Shown here piece by piece: positions 8,018 to 16,757 of a stretch of DNA of 64,000 nt; within the stretch, counting starts at the first letter, position 1; the number at the start of each line of letters is the position of its first letter. The notes beneath the pieces are model-generated. The model did not search any database and was not told where the DNA came from. It saw only the letters and a list, made by a program, of their open reading frames with translations. Origin of the DNA: Halorubrum sp. Hd13 (GTDB lineage: Archaea > Halobacteriota > Halobacteria > Halobacteriales > Haloferacaceae); contig NZ_NHOY01000067.1 in assembly GCF_002252755.1 (NCBI RefSeq), positions 1 to 64,000 on the forward strand. The letters run 5' to 3'. The position numbers and the translations under genes were made by a program.

Positions 8018-9742
8018 CTACGCGCCGATCGCCCACAGCTGGGTCAGCAGGTACCAGTTCAGCACGTAGACCGCGGCGAAGACGCCGAGGAAGATCAGAC
8101 AGAGCGTGAACGTCCCGCGGAGCTCGACCGCGTGGATCGCCTCACCGCCGTCGGCGTGGAGTCCCCCCTCGGGGAGCATGCCGCCGTCGTCGCCGGCGGC
8201 GAGCCGGTCGCCGAACAGCAGCGAGCCGACCGAGACGCCGACGAACAGGACGCCGGAGAGGATCGCCAACAGCGCGAACAGCCCGAAGATCATGAATATC
8301 GGGATCGCCGCCGAGAAGCTGAACTCCGAGCCGGGGATGTTCCGGACCACCTCTGCGGTCCGGCGCGGGACGCCGTAGAGGATCCCCGCGTACATCAGCA
8401 TCAGCGTGGCGACGCTCATCGCGGCCCCGTAGGCGTACGGGATCGCGCTCGCGAGGGTGTCCGAGACGAAGTCCCGGCGGAACATCGTCTTGATGACGAA
8501 GAGGACGAGTCCGAAGAACGCGAGCGTCGTCCCGAGAGCGACGGTGGCGTGGAAGTGCCCCACCGTCGCGAGGGTGTTGTGCCAGGTCATGTTCACCTGA
8601 ATCTGGCCCATCACGACGCCGGTGATCCCGCCGAGGAAGCCGAAGAGGATGATGCTGAAGATCGTCGAGGCGAAGACGGGGTTCCGCCACGGCGCGGACG
8701 TGAGCCACCCGAAGAGCCCGCCGCCCTGTCCTCGCCGCCGGCGCCCGGCCTCGATCCCGGCCGGGATCGCGAACGCGTGGATCATGCTCGCGAAGGCCGC
8801 GCCGTAGAAGGCGTAGGAGGTGTTCCAGATGCGCCAGCCGGCGGACATGCCGGGGTCGACGAGGAGGTGGTGAGCCGCCCCGAGATTGATGAAGAAGAGG
8901 TAGAGGATGAACGCGGTCCGCGAGACCTTCTCGGAGATCACGACGGCGCCCCCCACGACGTGAGTGAGGAAGTACCACACCGTGATCATCGCGAGCAGGT
9001 TGATCTGCTGGGTCCCGTGGCCGACGATCCAGTAGAGCTGGCGGTAGATCGCCGGGTCCACGGTGGCGATGAGATCGACCCGCCAGGCGAGTGCGTACGC
9101 GAACGCGGCGATGCCGCCGAGGATCGCCTCCACGGCGATGATCCCGGTGATGAACGCGCCGAAGGCGACCAGCGGGAGCGTCCGGCTGCTGTCGCGGGTC
9201 TCCGTCCAGATCGTCGCGAAGAACGGGAGCGCCGCGATCGTCGCCCCGAGCAGGAAGAGGATCGCCGTGCCGTAGAACCACGGCGAGACGGGAAGCGGGA
9301 CGTACGCCGTCAGCAGCGGCGCCTCGTTCGGCGCCTCGGACAGCCAGATGGACGCGTTCACACCGATCGCGCCGACCACCATCGTGACCCAGCCGAGGGT
9401 CGCGAGCGGGCGCAGCGGGAGCTTCCGGCCGAGCACCATCGGACCGCCGACGTAGAGGACGGCGATCTCCATGAACACCATCCAGAAGATGAGCAGGTTC
9501 CACGCGTGCATGCTCAGGTGGGTGTAGTAGCTGCTCGCGTCGAGCAGGCCGACGAACTCCCACCGAGTCATCGCGACGGAGAAGGCGAAGCTCCCGCCGA
9601 CCGCGAGCGCGATCACCGCGGTCAGTCCGAACAGCTTCACGTAGTTCTCCACGCTCCGGTGGACGTCGAGTCCGGTCACCGAACACGCGCGGAACCCGTC
9701 CGCGCCGTAGTCGTTCCGAAACAGCGAGGCGATCGCCGACAT
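8018..9742 (-). CDS. Heme-copper oxidoreductase subunit I, probable NO reductase of the B-family-like group
   Basis: An integral membrane catalytic subunit of 574 residues with about 13-14 helices. Low-spin heme ligands are His79 (THLSMHAW; His75 is nearby) and His398. The high-spin heme ligand is His396 (GHFHATVA). CuB ligands are His242 and the His291-His292 pair (AAHHLL). In oxygen reductases helix VI reads GHPxVY, the Tyr being cross-linked to the CuB His. Here it reads GHGTQQIN, so Gln246 takes the Tyr position and Pro is Gly. Loss of that Tyr is typical of NO reductases. The overall form is B-family-like rather than cNOR/qNOR. Its gene starts 1 base after the subunit II stop. I infer NO to N2O reduction; automated annotation would probably say cytochrome c oxidase. 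Confidence 0.85.
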   Translation of the reverse strand: MSAIASLFRNDYGADGFRACSVTGLDVHRSVENYVKLFGLTAVIALAVGGSFAFSVAMTRWEFVGLLDASSYYTHLSMHAWNLLIFWMVFMEIAVLYVGGPMVLGRKLPLRPLATLGWVTMVVGAIGVNASIWLSEAPNEAPLLTAYVPLPVSPWFYGTAILFLLGATIAALPFFATIWTETRDSSRTLPLVAFGAFITGIIAVEAILGGIAAFAYALAWRVDLIATVDPAIYRQLYWIVGHGTQQINLLAMITVWYFLTHVVGGAVVISEKVSRTAFILYLFFINLGAAHHLLVDPGMSAGWRIWNTSYAFYGAAFASMIHAFAIPAGIEAGRRRRGQGGGLFGWLTSAPWRNPVFASTIFSIILFGFLGGITGVVMGQIQVNMTWHNTLATVGHFHATVALGTTLAFFGLVLFVIKTMFRRDFVSDTLASAIPYAYGAAMSVATLMLMYAGILYGVPRRTAEVVRNIPGSEFSFSAAIPIFMIFGLFALLAILSGVLFVGVSVGSLLFGDRLAAGDDGGMLPEGGLHADGGEAIHAVELRGTFTLCLIFLGVFAAVYVLNWYLLTQLWAIGA

Positions 9743-9743
9743 G

Positions 9744-10286
9744 TTACCCCTCCACCACCGTGAAGCGGCCGTGCATCGTCCGGTGGCCCTGTCCGCAGAA
9801 CTCGTTACAGACGACGTGGTAGGTGCCCGGCTCGTCGAACGTCATCGGGATCACCCACTCGGAGCCCGGGAACACCTGGAGGTTGATCTGTTTGTTCAGG
9901 TTCTCCTCGGGCCTGACCGAGAAGCCGTGCTGGACGTCGTAGGCGCCGAGGTGGATGTCGTACTCGCGGCCCGCTTCGAGCACGACCGGGAGGCCGTCCC
10001 AGTTGAACCGCATCGCGCCGACGTACACGTCGTCGTCGGGCGGAACCAGTCCGTCCTCGGTCTCCTCGGCGGACTCCTTGTACTCGCCGACGCGCTCCTG
10101 GTACTGGTCGGGATCGACGTCGTACGTCGTCCCGATGGGGTTCTGGTCACCGAACTGCGTGAACCCGGCCATCCAGGTGAAGATGCCGAGCGACCACGCG
10201 CCCGCAAGCCCGAGCCAGATGCTCTCGCGGCGATTCACCGGTGAGTTCCACCAGTCGTCTTCGGGGTCTTCGAGCGGGTTGCTCAC
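9744..10286 (-). CDS. Heme-copper oxidoreductase subunit II with CuA site
   Basis: A protein of 180 residues: one N-terminal helix (about 20-40), then an exported cupredoxin domain. The CuA site is complete, with the His of DVQHGFSV followed by CNEFCGQGHRTM (Cys-x3-Cys-x3-His-x2-Met). It would accept electrons from a small copper protein or cytochrome and pass them to subunit I. I chose GTG 10286 (SNPLEDPEDDWW) because the Shine-Dalgarno-like GAGGTGATC lies just upstream, in the 3' end of the small upstream gene; another in-frame start adds 15 residues. The next gene, subunit I, follows 1 base after the stop, so the two are one transcription unit. Confidence 0.9.
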   Translation of the reverse strand: MSNPLEDPEDDWWNSPVNRRESIWLGLAGAWSLGIFTWMAGFTQFGDQNPIGTTYDVDPDQYQERVGEYKESAEETEDGLVPPDDDVYVGAMRFNWDGLPVVLEAGREYDIHLGAYDVQHGFSVRPEENLNKQINLQVFPGSEWVIPMTFDEPGTYHVVCNEFCGQGHRTMHGRFTVVEG

Positions 10287-10291
10287 GGGGA

Positions 10292-10447
10292 TCACCTCAC
10301 CGGCAGCGACAGGATGTCGAGCAAGCCCCATCCGACGTAGGCCACGAGAAAGAACAGTATCGCCGCCGCGGCCAACAGCCAGATACGGTTATAGAGACGT
10401 TGCATCGCTGGAACTTCTCCGTCATCGCGTGTTGTCCGGTTGCTCAT
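10292..10447 (-). CDS. Small single-helix subunit upstream of subunit II (51 residues)
   Basis: A short ORF of 51 residues beginning MSNRTTRDDGEVPAMQ. It has one clear transmembrane helix (about 21-45, IWLLAAAAILFFLVAYVGWG) and a short tail LLDILSLPVR. Size, topology and position match the small subunits (IIa or CbaD/CbaE type) that accompany ba3-like heme-copper enzymes. Its stop is 5 bases before the subunit II start, and the ribosome site of subunit II lies in its last codons, which supports translation. A TATA-like GTATCTAAC sits about 20-25 nt before its ATG. An inner Met at position 15 is an alternative start. Confidence 0.7.
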   Translation of the reverse strand: MSNRTTRDDGEVPAMQRLYNRIWLLAAAAILFFLVAYVGWGLLDILSLPVR

Positions 10448-10519
10448 CGATCGCTCACAGGTTAGATACACGGATACTCATGGTGAGCGTTGTCGCGCAC
10501 ATGTTCGCCCGCGGCGGTT

Positions 10520-11908
10520 TCACATCGCGAGCGTTTCCGCGAGGATGGCCGCGAGGACGGCCCCGAGGTAGGCGTTCGAGGCGTGGAAGCTCCTGTAGGC
10601 GGCGGCCGCCGCGTCGTCGGAATCCCCTCGGCCGGCGTCGTACTGTCGGACGACGCTCCGCACGAAGAGGGCTCCGAGCGCCGTCGTCGTGACCGCGTAG
10701 AGGACGCCGAAGTCGCTGACGGCTCCCAACAGGACCGCGGCGATCAGCGTGACGCCGAGCCACGCGAGTATGCGTCGCCGCGCGGTCTCGATCCCCGCGA
10801 CGACCGGTAACATCGGGTAGTCTGCCCGCGCGTAGTCCTCGCGGTGGGCGATCGCGAGGTTGTAGAAGTGCGCGGGGGTCCAACAGCAGACGACGACCGC
10901 GAGCAGGACCGCAGGGAGGCCGACGGTCCCCGTCACCGCGGCGTACCCGATCAGGGCCGGCAGGGCGCCGGATCCCCCGCCGATAACGGTGTTCCACCGC
11001 GTGGTCGGCTTCAACAGGACCGTGTAGACGTACGCGTAGTAGACGACCGCCGCGGCCGTGAGCGCGGCCGCGAGCGCGTTGACGAACGCGAACAGGATCG
11101 CCATCGAGGCGACGACGAGCGCGGCGGCGAATGCGATCGCCCGTCGGACGCCGACCCGATCGGTCGCGATCGGCCGGTCGGCGGTCCGGCGCATCTTGCG
11201 ATCGCGGTCGCGCTCGTACACGTGGTTGAACGTTCCCGACGCCCCGGTCGCGAGGACGCCGCCCGCGAGCGTCGCGACGACGGTAACGCCGTCGAGCTCG
11301 GCGCCGGCCGCGACGGCCAGTCCCATCCCCGCCAGCGCGAGCAGGCACAGCAGCCACATCAGCCGCGGCTTGGTCAACTCGAGATACGCCCGAAGTCGGT
11401 CGCCGACGGAGGGCGCGTCGCGCTCTGCCGTCGCGGGGGGCGCGTCGAGCTCGGGCGGTTCTGTGGGCGCGCCGCCCTCGGAGACGCCCGGTGGCTGTCG
11501 GTCGCCCGAGTTCCCCCGAGAGCCGGCGGTGGCCGGGTCCCTCGCCGTCGCCTCCACCCGGGTCACGAGCGTCGCGAGGAGGACGGCGAACACCCCGATC
11601 CCGCCCAACAGGTGGAGTCCGCCCTCGAACGGGAGGACGCCGGTTCGCCCCGCGAGCCCGACGGCCGCCTGTCCCGCGTACGCGAGCAGGACCGCGATCG
11701 TTCCGACGCGGACGCCGCGAGAGGCCGCCGTTCGGTGGGCGACGAGCGCCGTGACGCCGAGCAGGACGCCGACGGCCACCGCCGTGGCGTGATGGATCGC
11801 GGCGACCGCCGCACCGACGTCCGCGGCGGCGGTCGCACCCAGCGCGACGAGCAGATACGTCCCCACGACCGACCAGATCAACAGCCTCGTGAGCCGCGGC
11901 GGATCCAT
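10520..11908 (-). CDS. ctaB: Protoheme IX farnesyltransferase (heme o synthase) with N-terminal half-CtaA-like domain
   Basis: A membrane protein of about 462 residues. The C-terminal two thirds is a UbiA-type prenyltransferase with both Asp-rich motifs, NHVYERDRDRKMRRTADRP and YNLAIAHREDYARADYP. It converts heme b to heme o. The N-terminal four helices (about 1-125) resemble one half of heme A synthase CtaA/Cox15, with His residues in AAIHHATA and GGLHLLGG at positions like the CtaA heme ligands. A linker rich in Gly, Pro and Glu joins the two. Start ATG 11908 (MDPPRLTRLL) is chosen by domain content. An upstream ATG at 12070 has a TATA box 28 nt before it, so a longer form with a basic 54-residue extension is possible. 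It heads the NO reductase cluster. Confidence 0.88.
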   Translation of the reverse strand: MDPPRLTRLLIWSVVGTYLLVALGATAAADVGAAVAAIHHATAVAVGVLLGVTALVAHRTAASRGVRVGTIAVLLAYAGQAAVGLAGRTGVLPFEGGLHLLGGIGVFAVLLATLVTRVEATARDPATAGSRGNSGDRQPPGVSEGGAPTEPPELDAPPATAERDAPSVGDRLRAYLELTKPRLMWLLCLLALAGMGLAVAAGAELDGVTVVATLAGGVLATGASGTFNHVYERDRDRKMRRTADRPIATDRVGVRRAIAFAAALVVASMAILFAFVNALAAALTAAAVVYYAYVYTVLLKPTTRWNTVIGGGSGALPALIGYAAVTGTVGLPAVLLAVVVCCWTPAHFYNLAIAHREDYARADYPMLPVVAGIETARRRILAWLGVTLIAAVLLGAVSDFGVLYAVTTTALGALFVRSVVRQYDAGRGDSDDAAAAAYRSFHASNAYLGAVLAAILAETLAM

Positions 11909-12087
11909 ACGGCCAGTCCGCGTCCGACCCCCGCGTCTCTTGCCCCGAACATATTCGGAGGCGTCTGGCGACATTCGCACACGAGCGTTCTCCTCCGACG
12001 CTGTCGCCGGCCTCGCCGTCGAGGGCACACGCGGACGCCCCGCGAGGTCGTTGCCCCGTGCGTCCGTCATCGATCCAGATATATCTG

Positions 12088-12100
12088 TTTGAATTATAAG
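12088..12100 (-). promoter_or_regulatory. TATA box upstream of ctaB
   Basis: On the minus strand CTTATAATTC begins about 30 nt before an ATG at 12070. This predicts transcription starting at about 12070 and would give a 160-nt leader if translation begins at 11908. A second AT-rich GATATATC block lies between the two. Confidence 0.5.
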
Positions 12101-12640
12101 ACAGCATACTTATGATACGTCGCCACTCGGGCCAAGACACGATTCGCGATCGGATCCGAAGGGCCGATCTGCCGCCGACAGGCGGTGCAGGCGAAAAACA
12201 CGTTTCCACGCACGAGAAAACGTTTCACACCGTTTCTGACGGAGATTGATCGGACGCCGTCCTTTGAGATCCCGGTACAGTCGGTCTCCGTTTTATGAGG
12301 CTCTCGAGTCCCAAAAAGGCGGTTTTCGCCGAAGTCACTTAGCGGTCTTTCTCAGCGAATTCGCTCCGAACTCGAATCGCTCGCCGTGGGGATCCGCACT
12401 CCGCTAAACATACTTTTCTCGGTGAAATAACGTTTATGACGGTATTTATATATTATTGACGGCTGGTAGGAGACGACTCGGTACCGTCACGCGCCGCCGT
12501 CGTCTCCCGGGACCGACGCGTGAGTCACCGCGACCGCCGGGACGGCTCTTCGATCGCGGGCGATCAGACGGATCGACCGACGGTCGGGCCCGGAACGGAC
12601 CGATATCCGGCGGCGCTCGACGGTGCGTAACCGTCCGCGT
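12101..12640. other. Long intergenic region without a gene
   Basis: About 540 bases between the aminotransferase stop and the ctaB promoter. It is AT-richer than the surroundings, especially 12400-12465 (TTTATATATTATTG). It contains several CGTTTC-type repeats around 12200-12245 (ACGTTTCC, ACGTTTCAC, CCGTTTCT). I see no ORF with haloarchaeal codon use. Confidence 0.4.
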
Positions 12641-14053
12641 TCACTCGCCGTGGTCCGCGAGGACGTCGCGGACCGAATCGGTGATGATGTCCATGCCGAC
12701 CTCCGCCTGGCGCTGCGTCAACACGAGCGGCGGGAGCAGGCGAAGGACGCTCTTGTGGCGTCCGGCGTACCACACGAGCACGCCCCTGTGGTAGCACTCG
12801 CGCTGGATCGATTCGACGAGCGACTTCGAGGGTCCGCCGTCCACCTCGAACTCGACGCCCGTGAACTGCCCCTTTCCGCGGATATCGACGATCTCGGGGA
12901 CGTCCTCGGCGAGCTCGCGGAACCGCGACCGGATGTACCCCCCGACCTCCGTCGCGTGGTCGAGGAGGTCGTGCTCTTCGACGTACTCGATCGCGCGCGT
13001 CCCGCCGACGAACGCGGGGACGTTCCCGCGGAACGTGCCGACGTGACCGCCCGGCCCCCACGTGTCGTACTCCTCGTGATACATCATCGCGCCGATGGGG
13101 AGCCCCGAGCCGCCGATCCCCTTCGCCATCGTCATCGCGTCCGGCGTCACGTCCCAGTGCTCGGCCGCGAACCACTCGCCGGTACGCCCGAACCCGGTCT
13201 GGATCTCGTCGAAGATCAGCATCGCGTCGTTGTCGTCCGCGATGTCGCGGAGCCCCTCGAGGAACCCCTCCGGCGGGACGACGACGCCGCCCTCGCCCTG
13301 GATCGGCTCGACCCAGATCCCCGCGGGCGACTCGTGGCCCCCGTACGGGCCCTCGAACTTCCGTTGAACCGCGTCCAGCGCACGGGCACAGGTACCCGCC
13401 TGACAGCAGTTCTCGGCGGGACAGAACGACTCGACGTCACCGCTCGGCCCCGGCTCGCTGGGGTTGGGGAACGGGACGTGGACGGCGTCGGCCAACAGCG
13501 GGCCGTATCCCTCCTTGTACGCCTTGCCGGCGGTGAGGCTGAGCGCCCCGGCGGTCGTCCCGTGGTACGACCCCTCGAAGGCGAGGGTTCCGTGGCGGCC
13601 GGTGTTGTGTTTGGCGAGCTTGATCGACCCCTCGATCGCGTCGCTGCCGCTCGGTCCGCCGAAGATGACCTTGCTGTTTCCGGAGAGACCGTCGGGCGCG
13701 ATGTCGTTGAGCCGTTCGATGAACTCGATCCGCGCCTCGGTGGGGAAGTCCACCGTATGGGTGAGCTTATCGAGCTGCTCGTGGACCCCCTCCAGCACGT
13801 ACGGGTTGGAATGGCCGACGTTCAACACGCCGATGCCGGCGAAGAAGTCGAGGAACGTGTTTCCGTCGACGTCCCTGATGGTCGCGCCCTTGGCCTCCTC
13901 GAGCGCCACCGGTATGCGGCGCGGGTACGCGACCGCGTTGCTGTCGACCTCCCGTTGCCGTTCCAGCAGCCGCTCCGTTTGCGGCCCGGGTACCGGCTCC
14001 ACGTCAGGCTCCATCGAGAAGTGGAGCTCGTCGATCGGTGGGCTTGCTACCAT
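12641..14053 (-). CDS. Class III (PLP) aminotransferase, diaminobutyrate/4-aminobutyrate type
   Basis: A cytosolic PLP enzyme of 470 residues. Family landmarks are [18 protein letters not shown] (about 131-148) for phosphate binding, the aromatic GSYHGTT, the [11 protein letters not shown] loop with the PLP-ring Asp, and the Schiff-base Lys311 (MAKGIGG). The GPSGSDA form is closest to diaminobutyrate-2-oxoglutarate aminotransferases, but 4-aminobutyrate or taurine transaminases cannot be excluded. An unusual cysteine cluster (Cys211, Cys216, Cys217, Cys222) sits in an insertion before the large-domain core. Start ATG 14053 follows an AT-rich promoter with two ATTGTKCAAT sites. It faces no operon partner, standing alone between ctaB and the folCP gene. 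Confidence 0.85.
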   Translation of the reverse strand: MVASPPIDELHFSMEPDVEPVPGPQTERLLERQREVDSNAVAYPRRIPVALEEAKGATIRDVDGNTFLDFFAGIGVLNVGHSNPYVLEGVHEQLDKLTHTVDFPTEARIEFIERLNDIAPDGLSGNSKVIFGGPSGSDAIEGSIKLAKHNTGRHGTLAFEGSYHGTTAGALSLTAGKAYKEGYGPLLADAVHVPFPNPSEPGPSGDVESFCPAENCCQAGTCARALDAVQRKFEGPYGGHESPAGIWVEPIQGEGGVVVPPEGFLEGLRDIADDNDAMLIFDEIQTGFGRTGEWFAAEHWDVTPDAMTMAKGIGGSGLPIGAMMYHEEYDTWGPGGHVGTFRGNVPAFVGGTRAIEYVEEHDLLDHATEVGGYIRSRFRELAEDVPEIVDIRGKGQFTGVEFEVDGGPSKSLVESIQRECYHRGVLVWYAGRHKSVLRLLPPLVLTQRQAEVGMDIITDSVRDVLADHGE

Positions 14054-14072
14054 GTGACAGGAATTTGCGCGA

Positions 14073-14084
14073 GGATGTATATAA
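14073..14084 (-). promoter_or_regulatory. TATA box of the aminotransferase gene
   Basis: On the minus strand AATTATATAC sits roughly 25-30 nt before the ATG at 14053, the normal distance for a leaderless haloarchaeal transcript. Confidence 0.55.
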
Positions 14085-14090
14085 TTAGTG

Positions 14091-14160
14091 ATTGTGCAAT
14101 AATATCTATTTCAGGGAGTCTGTGTACTAGCTAAAAAGTCTTATTTGAACATTGTTCAAT
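14091..14160. promoter_or_regulatory. Paired ATTGTKCAAT operator-like sites
   Basis: ATTGTGCAAT at 14091-14100 and ATTGTTCAAT at 14151-14160 are inverted-repeat 10-mers spaced exactly 60 bases apart, upstream of the aminotransferase TATA box. The second is part of the perfect 15-base palindrome TTGAACATTGTTCAA (14145-14159). The form suits a dimeric Lrp/AsnC-type or TrmB-type regulator; the protein is unknown. Confidence 0.5.
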
Positions 14161-14294
14161 AAATGTAATTCTCTCAGGACCTACCACTTATCATTTGAAT
14201 CAGAATCTAGCCGAAGTGGTTCTGACACTCAAACACAATGATCGGCGGATACTCATGAAGAGCGTCGGCGACACGGCGACCGCGTCGACCGCGG

Positions 14295-16739
14295 TCACCG
14301 GTCGTCGACGCCCGGGTCCGCGGCCATCTCGGCGGTCCGCACCGCCGCGACGTTCTCCGCCACGTCGTGGACCCGGACGATGTCGGCGCCGCGGTCGGCC
14401 GCCAGCGACGTCGCCGCGAGGGTCGCGGGAAGGCGGTCTCCGGACGCCTCGCGTCCGACGAGCCCGAACATCGACTTCCGCGAGTGGCCGACGAGCACCG
14501 GGCAGCCGAGCGCCCGGAACTCGTCGAGGCGGCCCAAGAGCTCGAAGCTCTCGACGGCCGACTTGCCGAATCCGAGTCCCGGATCGACGATGATCTGCGA
14601 CCGGTCAAGCCCGGCCTTCTCCGCCAAGAGCACCCGCTCGGAGAGCGCAGCCAGCGTGTCGTCGACCACGTCGTCGTACTCGACGTCGACGTCGGGATCG
14701 ACCGGCGTCTCTATCGAGTGCATCACGACCACCGGCACTTGGTGTTCGGCGGCGACCAGCCGCATCTCCGGGTCTTCGAGCCCCGAGACGTCGTTGAGAA
14801 CGTCCGCGCCTGCCGCGAGCGCCGCCCTCGCCACCGCGGCCTTCCGGGTGTCGATCGAGACGAACACGTCGAGATCGGCCAGCGCCTCGACGACCGGGCG
14901 CACGCGGTCGATCTCCTCGTCGACCGGCACGGGATCGGCGCCCGGTCGGGTCGACTCCCCGCCGACGTCGACGATATCGGCGCCGGCTTCGACCATCGCC
15001 TCGGCGCGGGCGACGGCGTCGTCCCGGGCCTCGAAGCGCCCGCCGTCGTGGAACGAGTCCGGCGTGACGTTCAACACGCCCATGACCGCGGTCCCGGAGT
15101 CCCACGGATAGACCGCAGCGTCCGTGTCCGTTTCGGACGCCGCTTCGAGGTCCAGCGTCTCCCGGAGGTCGTCGCCCACGACCTCGAGGCCGTGAGGCTC
15201 GCCGTCGAGCGCGTCGAGGAGCCGTCGGAACTGCGCGACCGTCCCCATCAATGCGATGTCGACGGGTTCGCGGCCGCGCGTCGAGAGCCCGGAGACGACG
15301 CACCGGCCGCCGATCGACAGCAACTCCCGCCTCACGTGATCGGCCTGGCGGGGGGAGAGTCGGGTGGTAACGACTCGGTGCACGCCGTCCGCACGCGCCC
15401 GCTGGACGTCGCCGGCGCTCACGTCGGCGGCCTCCATGACCGCGGCGGCGGTTTCGAGGTCGTCGACCCGCCGAGGCACGTGCAGCCGCGTCCAGCGCCG
15501 GCGGGCCTCCGCGACGACCCGTAACGATCCGCAGATCAGCACGGCGTCGCCCGCGTCGGCGGCCGACAGCGCGGCGTCGACGGCGTCGGCGACGGAACCC
15601 CGTGTGCCCGCGTCGACGGCGTCGTCGAACGCCGACGCGAGTATCGCTGGCGTCTCCGCTCGTTCGAGGTCCGGCCGGCAGGCGTAGACGCGGTCGGCGT
15701 CCGGCAGCGCCGCCGCCATCTCCGCAATGTCCTTATCGCACATCGCGCCGAAGACGATGTGGAGCGAGTCGCACTCGAACGTCGAGAGCGTCTCGGCCAC
15801 CCCCTCGCAGCTGGCCGGGTTGTGCGCGCCGTCCAGCACGACGAGCGGATTCCGTTCCATCACCTCGAAGCGGCCAGCCCAGTGCGCGTTCCGGAGCCCG
15901 CGCTCGACGGCGGCCGGGGAGACGCCGTCGAACTGCCGGGCCAGCGCCGCGGCGACGCCGGCGTTGCGGACCTGGTACGCGCCCAGCAACGGGAGGGACG
16001 TCCTCGCCGACCAGTCGTCGGTTTCGATCCCGACGGCCTGTTCTAAGCCCTCGCGGCCGCCGTCGGTCACCCGGAGGTCGGCGTCGGCGGCGGTTCCGAC
16101 AAGGTAGACGTCGGCGACCGACTCGACGGCCGACAGCGCCGCGCCGGTCGCGGCGGTCACGAGGGGCGCGTCGGCGGGGGCGACGGCGGCCAAGTCCCGG
16201 GCGATCTCCTCGACGGTGTCACCGAGCATGTCCGTGTGCTCGAGCGAGACGCTCGTGACTGCCGCCGCATCGGTATCCAGCGCACTCGTCGCGTCGTACC
16301 GGCCGCCGATGCCGACCTCTAATACGGCGACGTCCACGTTCGCGCGGGCGAACGACCAGACGGCCAGCGCCGTGAGCGCCTCGAAGAACGTCGGCGGGTC
16401 GCCCTCGGCCGTCCGATCGTTCACGTAGGGTTCCACCCGCTCGACGAATTCGGTGACGGCCTGCTTCGAGACCGTTCGCCCGTCGAGGCGTATCCGCTCT
16501 CTGACGTCGTTCAAGTGGGGCGAGGTGTAGATGCCGACGTCGTATCCGGCCTGCCGCAGCACGCTCTCGACCATGCGAGCGGTGCTCCCCTTCCCGTTCG
16601 ACCCCGCCACCTGAACGACCTGCAATTCCTCGCCGGGGCCGTCGAGGTGGTCGAGCAGGCGTCGCGTCGACTCGACGCCCTCGGCCGGTGGGTACCGGCG
16701 GAGGTCGAAGAGGAAGTTCGCCGCCTCGTGGTATTCCAT
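14295..16739 (-). CDS. folCP: Folylpolyglutamate synthase - dihydropteroate synthase fusion
   Basis: A bifunctional folate enzyme of 814 residues. The N-terminal FolC part (about 1-420) has the P-loop VAGSNGKGST (44-53) and the YTSPHL and LDGAHNP motifs of Mur-ligase-type folylpolyglutamate or dihydrofolate synthases. The C-terminal FolP part begins with MGVLNVTPDSFHDGG at 553, followed by GGESTRPGA and the pterin-binding loops of dihydropteroate synthase. A linker of about 130 residues lies between. This fusion is known in haloarchaea. Together they attach p-aminobenzoate to the pterin and add glutamates, making the tetrahydrofolate used by the surrounding one-carbon genes. Start ATG 16739 coincides with the transcript start predicted by its TATA box. 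Confidence 0.95.
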   Translation of the reverse strand: MEYHEAANFLFDLRRYPPAEGVESTRRLLDHLDGPGEELQVVQVAGSNGKGSTARMVESVLRQAGYDVGIYTSPHLNDVRERIRLDGRTVSKQAVTEFVERVEPYVNDRTAEGDPPTFFEALTALAVWSFARANVDVAVLEVGIGGRYDATSALDTDAAAVTSVSLEHTDMLGDTVEEIARDLAAVAPADAPLVTAATGAALSAVESVADVYLVGTAADADLRVTDGGREGLEQAVGIETDDWSARTSLPLLGAYQVRNAGVAAALARQFDGVSPAAVERGLRNAHWAGRFEVMERNPLVVLDGAHNPASCEGVAETLSTFECDSLHIVFGAMCDKDIAEMAAALPDADRVYACRPDLERAETPAILASAFDDAVDAGTRGSVADAVDAALSAADAGDAVLICGSLRVVAEARRRWTRLHVPRRVDDLETAAAVMEAADVSAGDVQRARADGVHRVVTTRLSPRQADHVRRELLSIGGRCVVSGLSTRGREPVDIALMGTVAQFRRLLDALDGEPHGLEVVGDDLRETLDLEAASETDTDAAVYPWDSGTAVMGVLNVTPDSFHDGGRFEARDDAVARAEAMVEAGADIVDVGGESTRPGADPVPVDEEIDRVRPVVEALADLDVFVSIDTRKAAVARAALAAGADVLNDVSGLEDPEMRLVAAEHQVPVVVMHSIETPVDPDVDVEYDDVVDDTLAALSERVLLAEKAGLDRSQIIVDPGLGFGKSAVESFELLGRLDEFRALGCPVLVGHSRKSMFGLVGREASGDRLPATLAATSLAADRGADIVRVHDVAENVAAVRTAEMAADPGVDDR

Positions 16740-16757
16740 ATCAAAGGGAGTAGGGCG

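Noticed and set aside
8018-9742. Ordinary ba3-type cytochrome c oxidase subunit I
   Set aside because: Helix VI lacks the GHPxVY motif and the active-site Tyr is Gln, which argues against an O2 reductase; nirK context also favours NO reductase.
7919-9763. 614-residue plus-strand frame over subunit I
   Set aside because: Shadow rich in Asp, Arg and Glu with no motifs; the minus-strand protein has all heme ligands.
10455-12209. 584-residue frame over ctaB in a shifted frame
   Set aside because: Almost entirely Arg/Gly-rich; the neighbouring frame has both UbiA-type Asp motifs.
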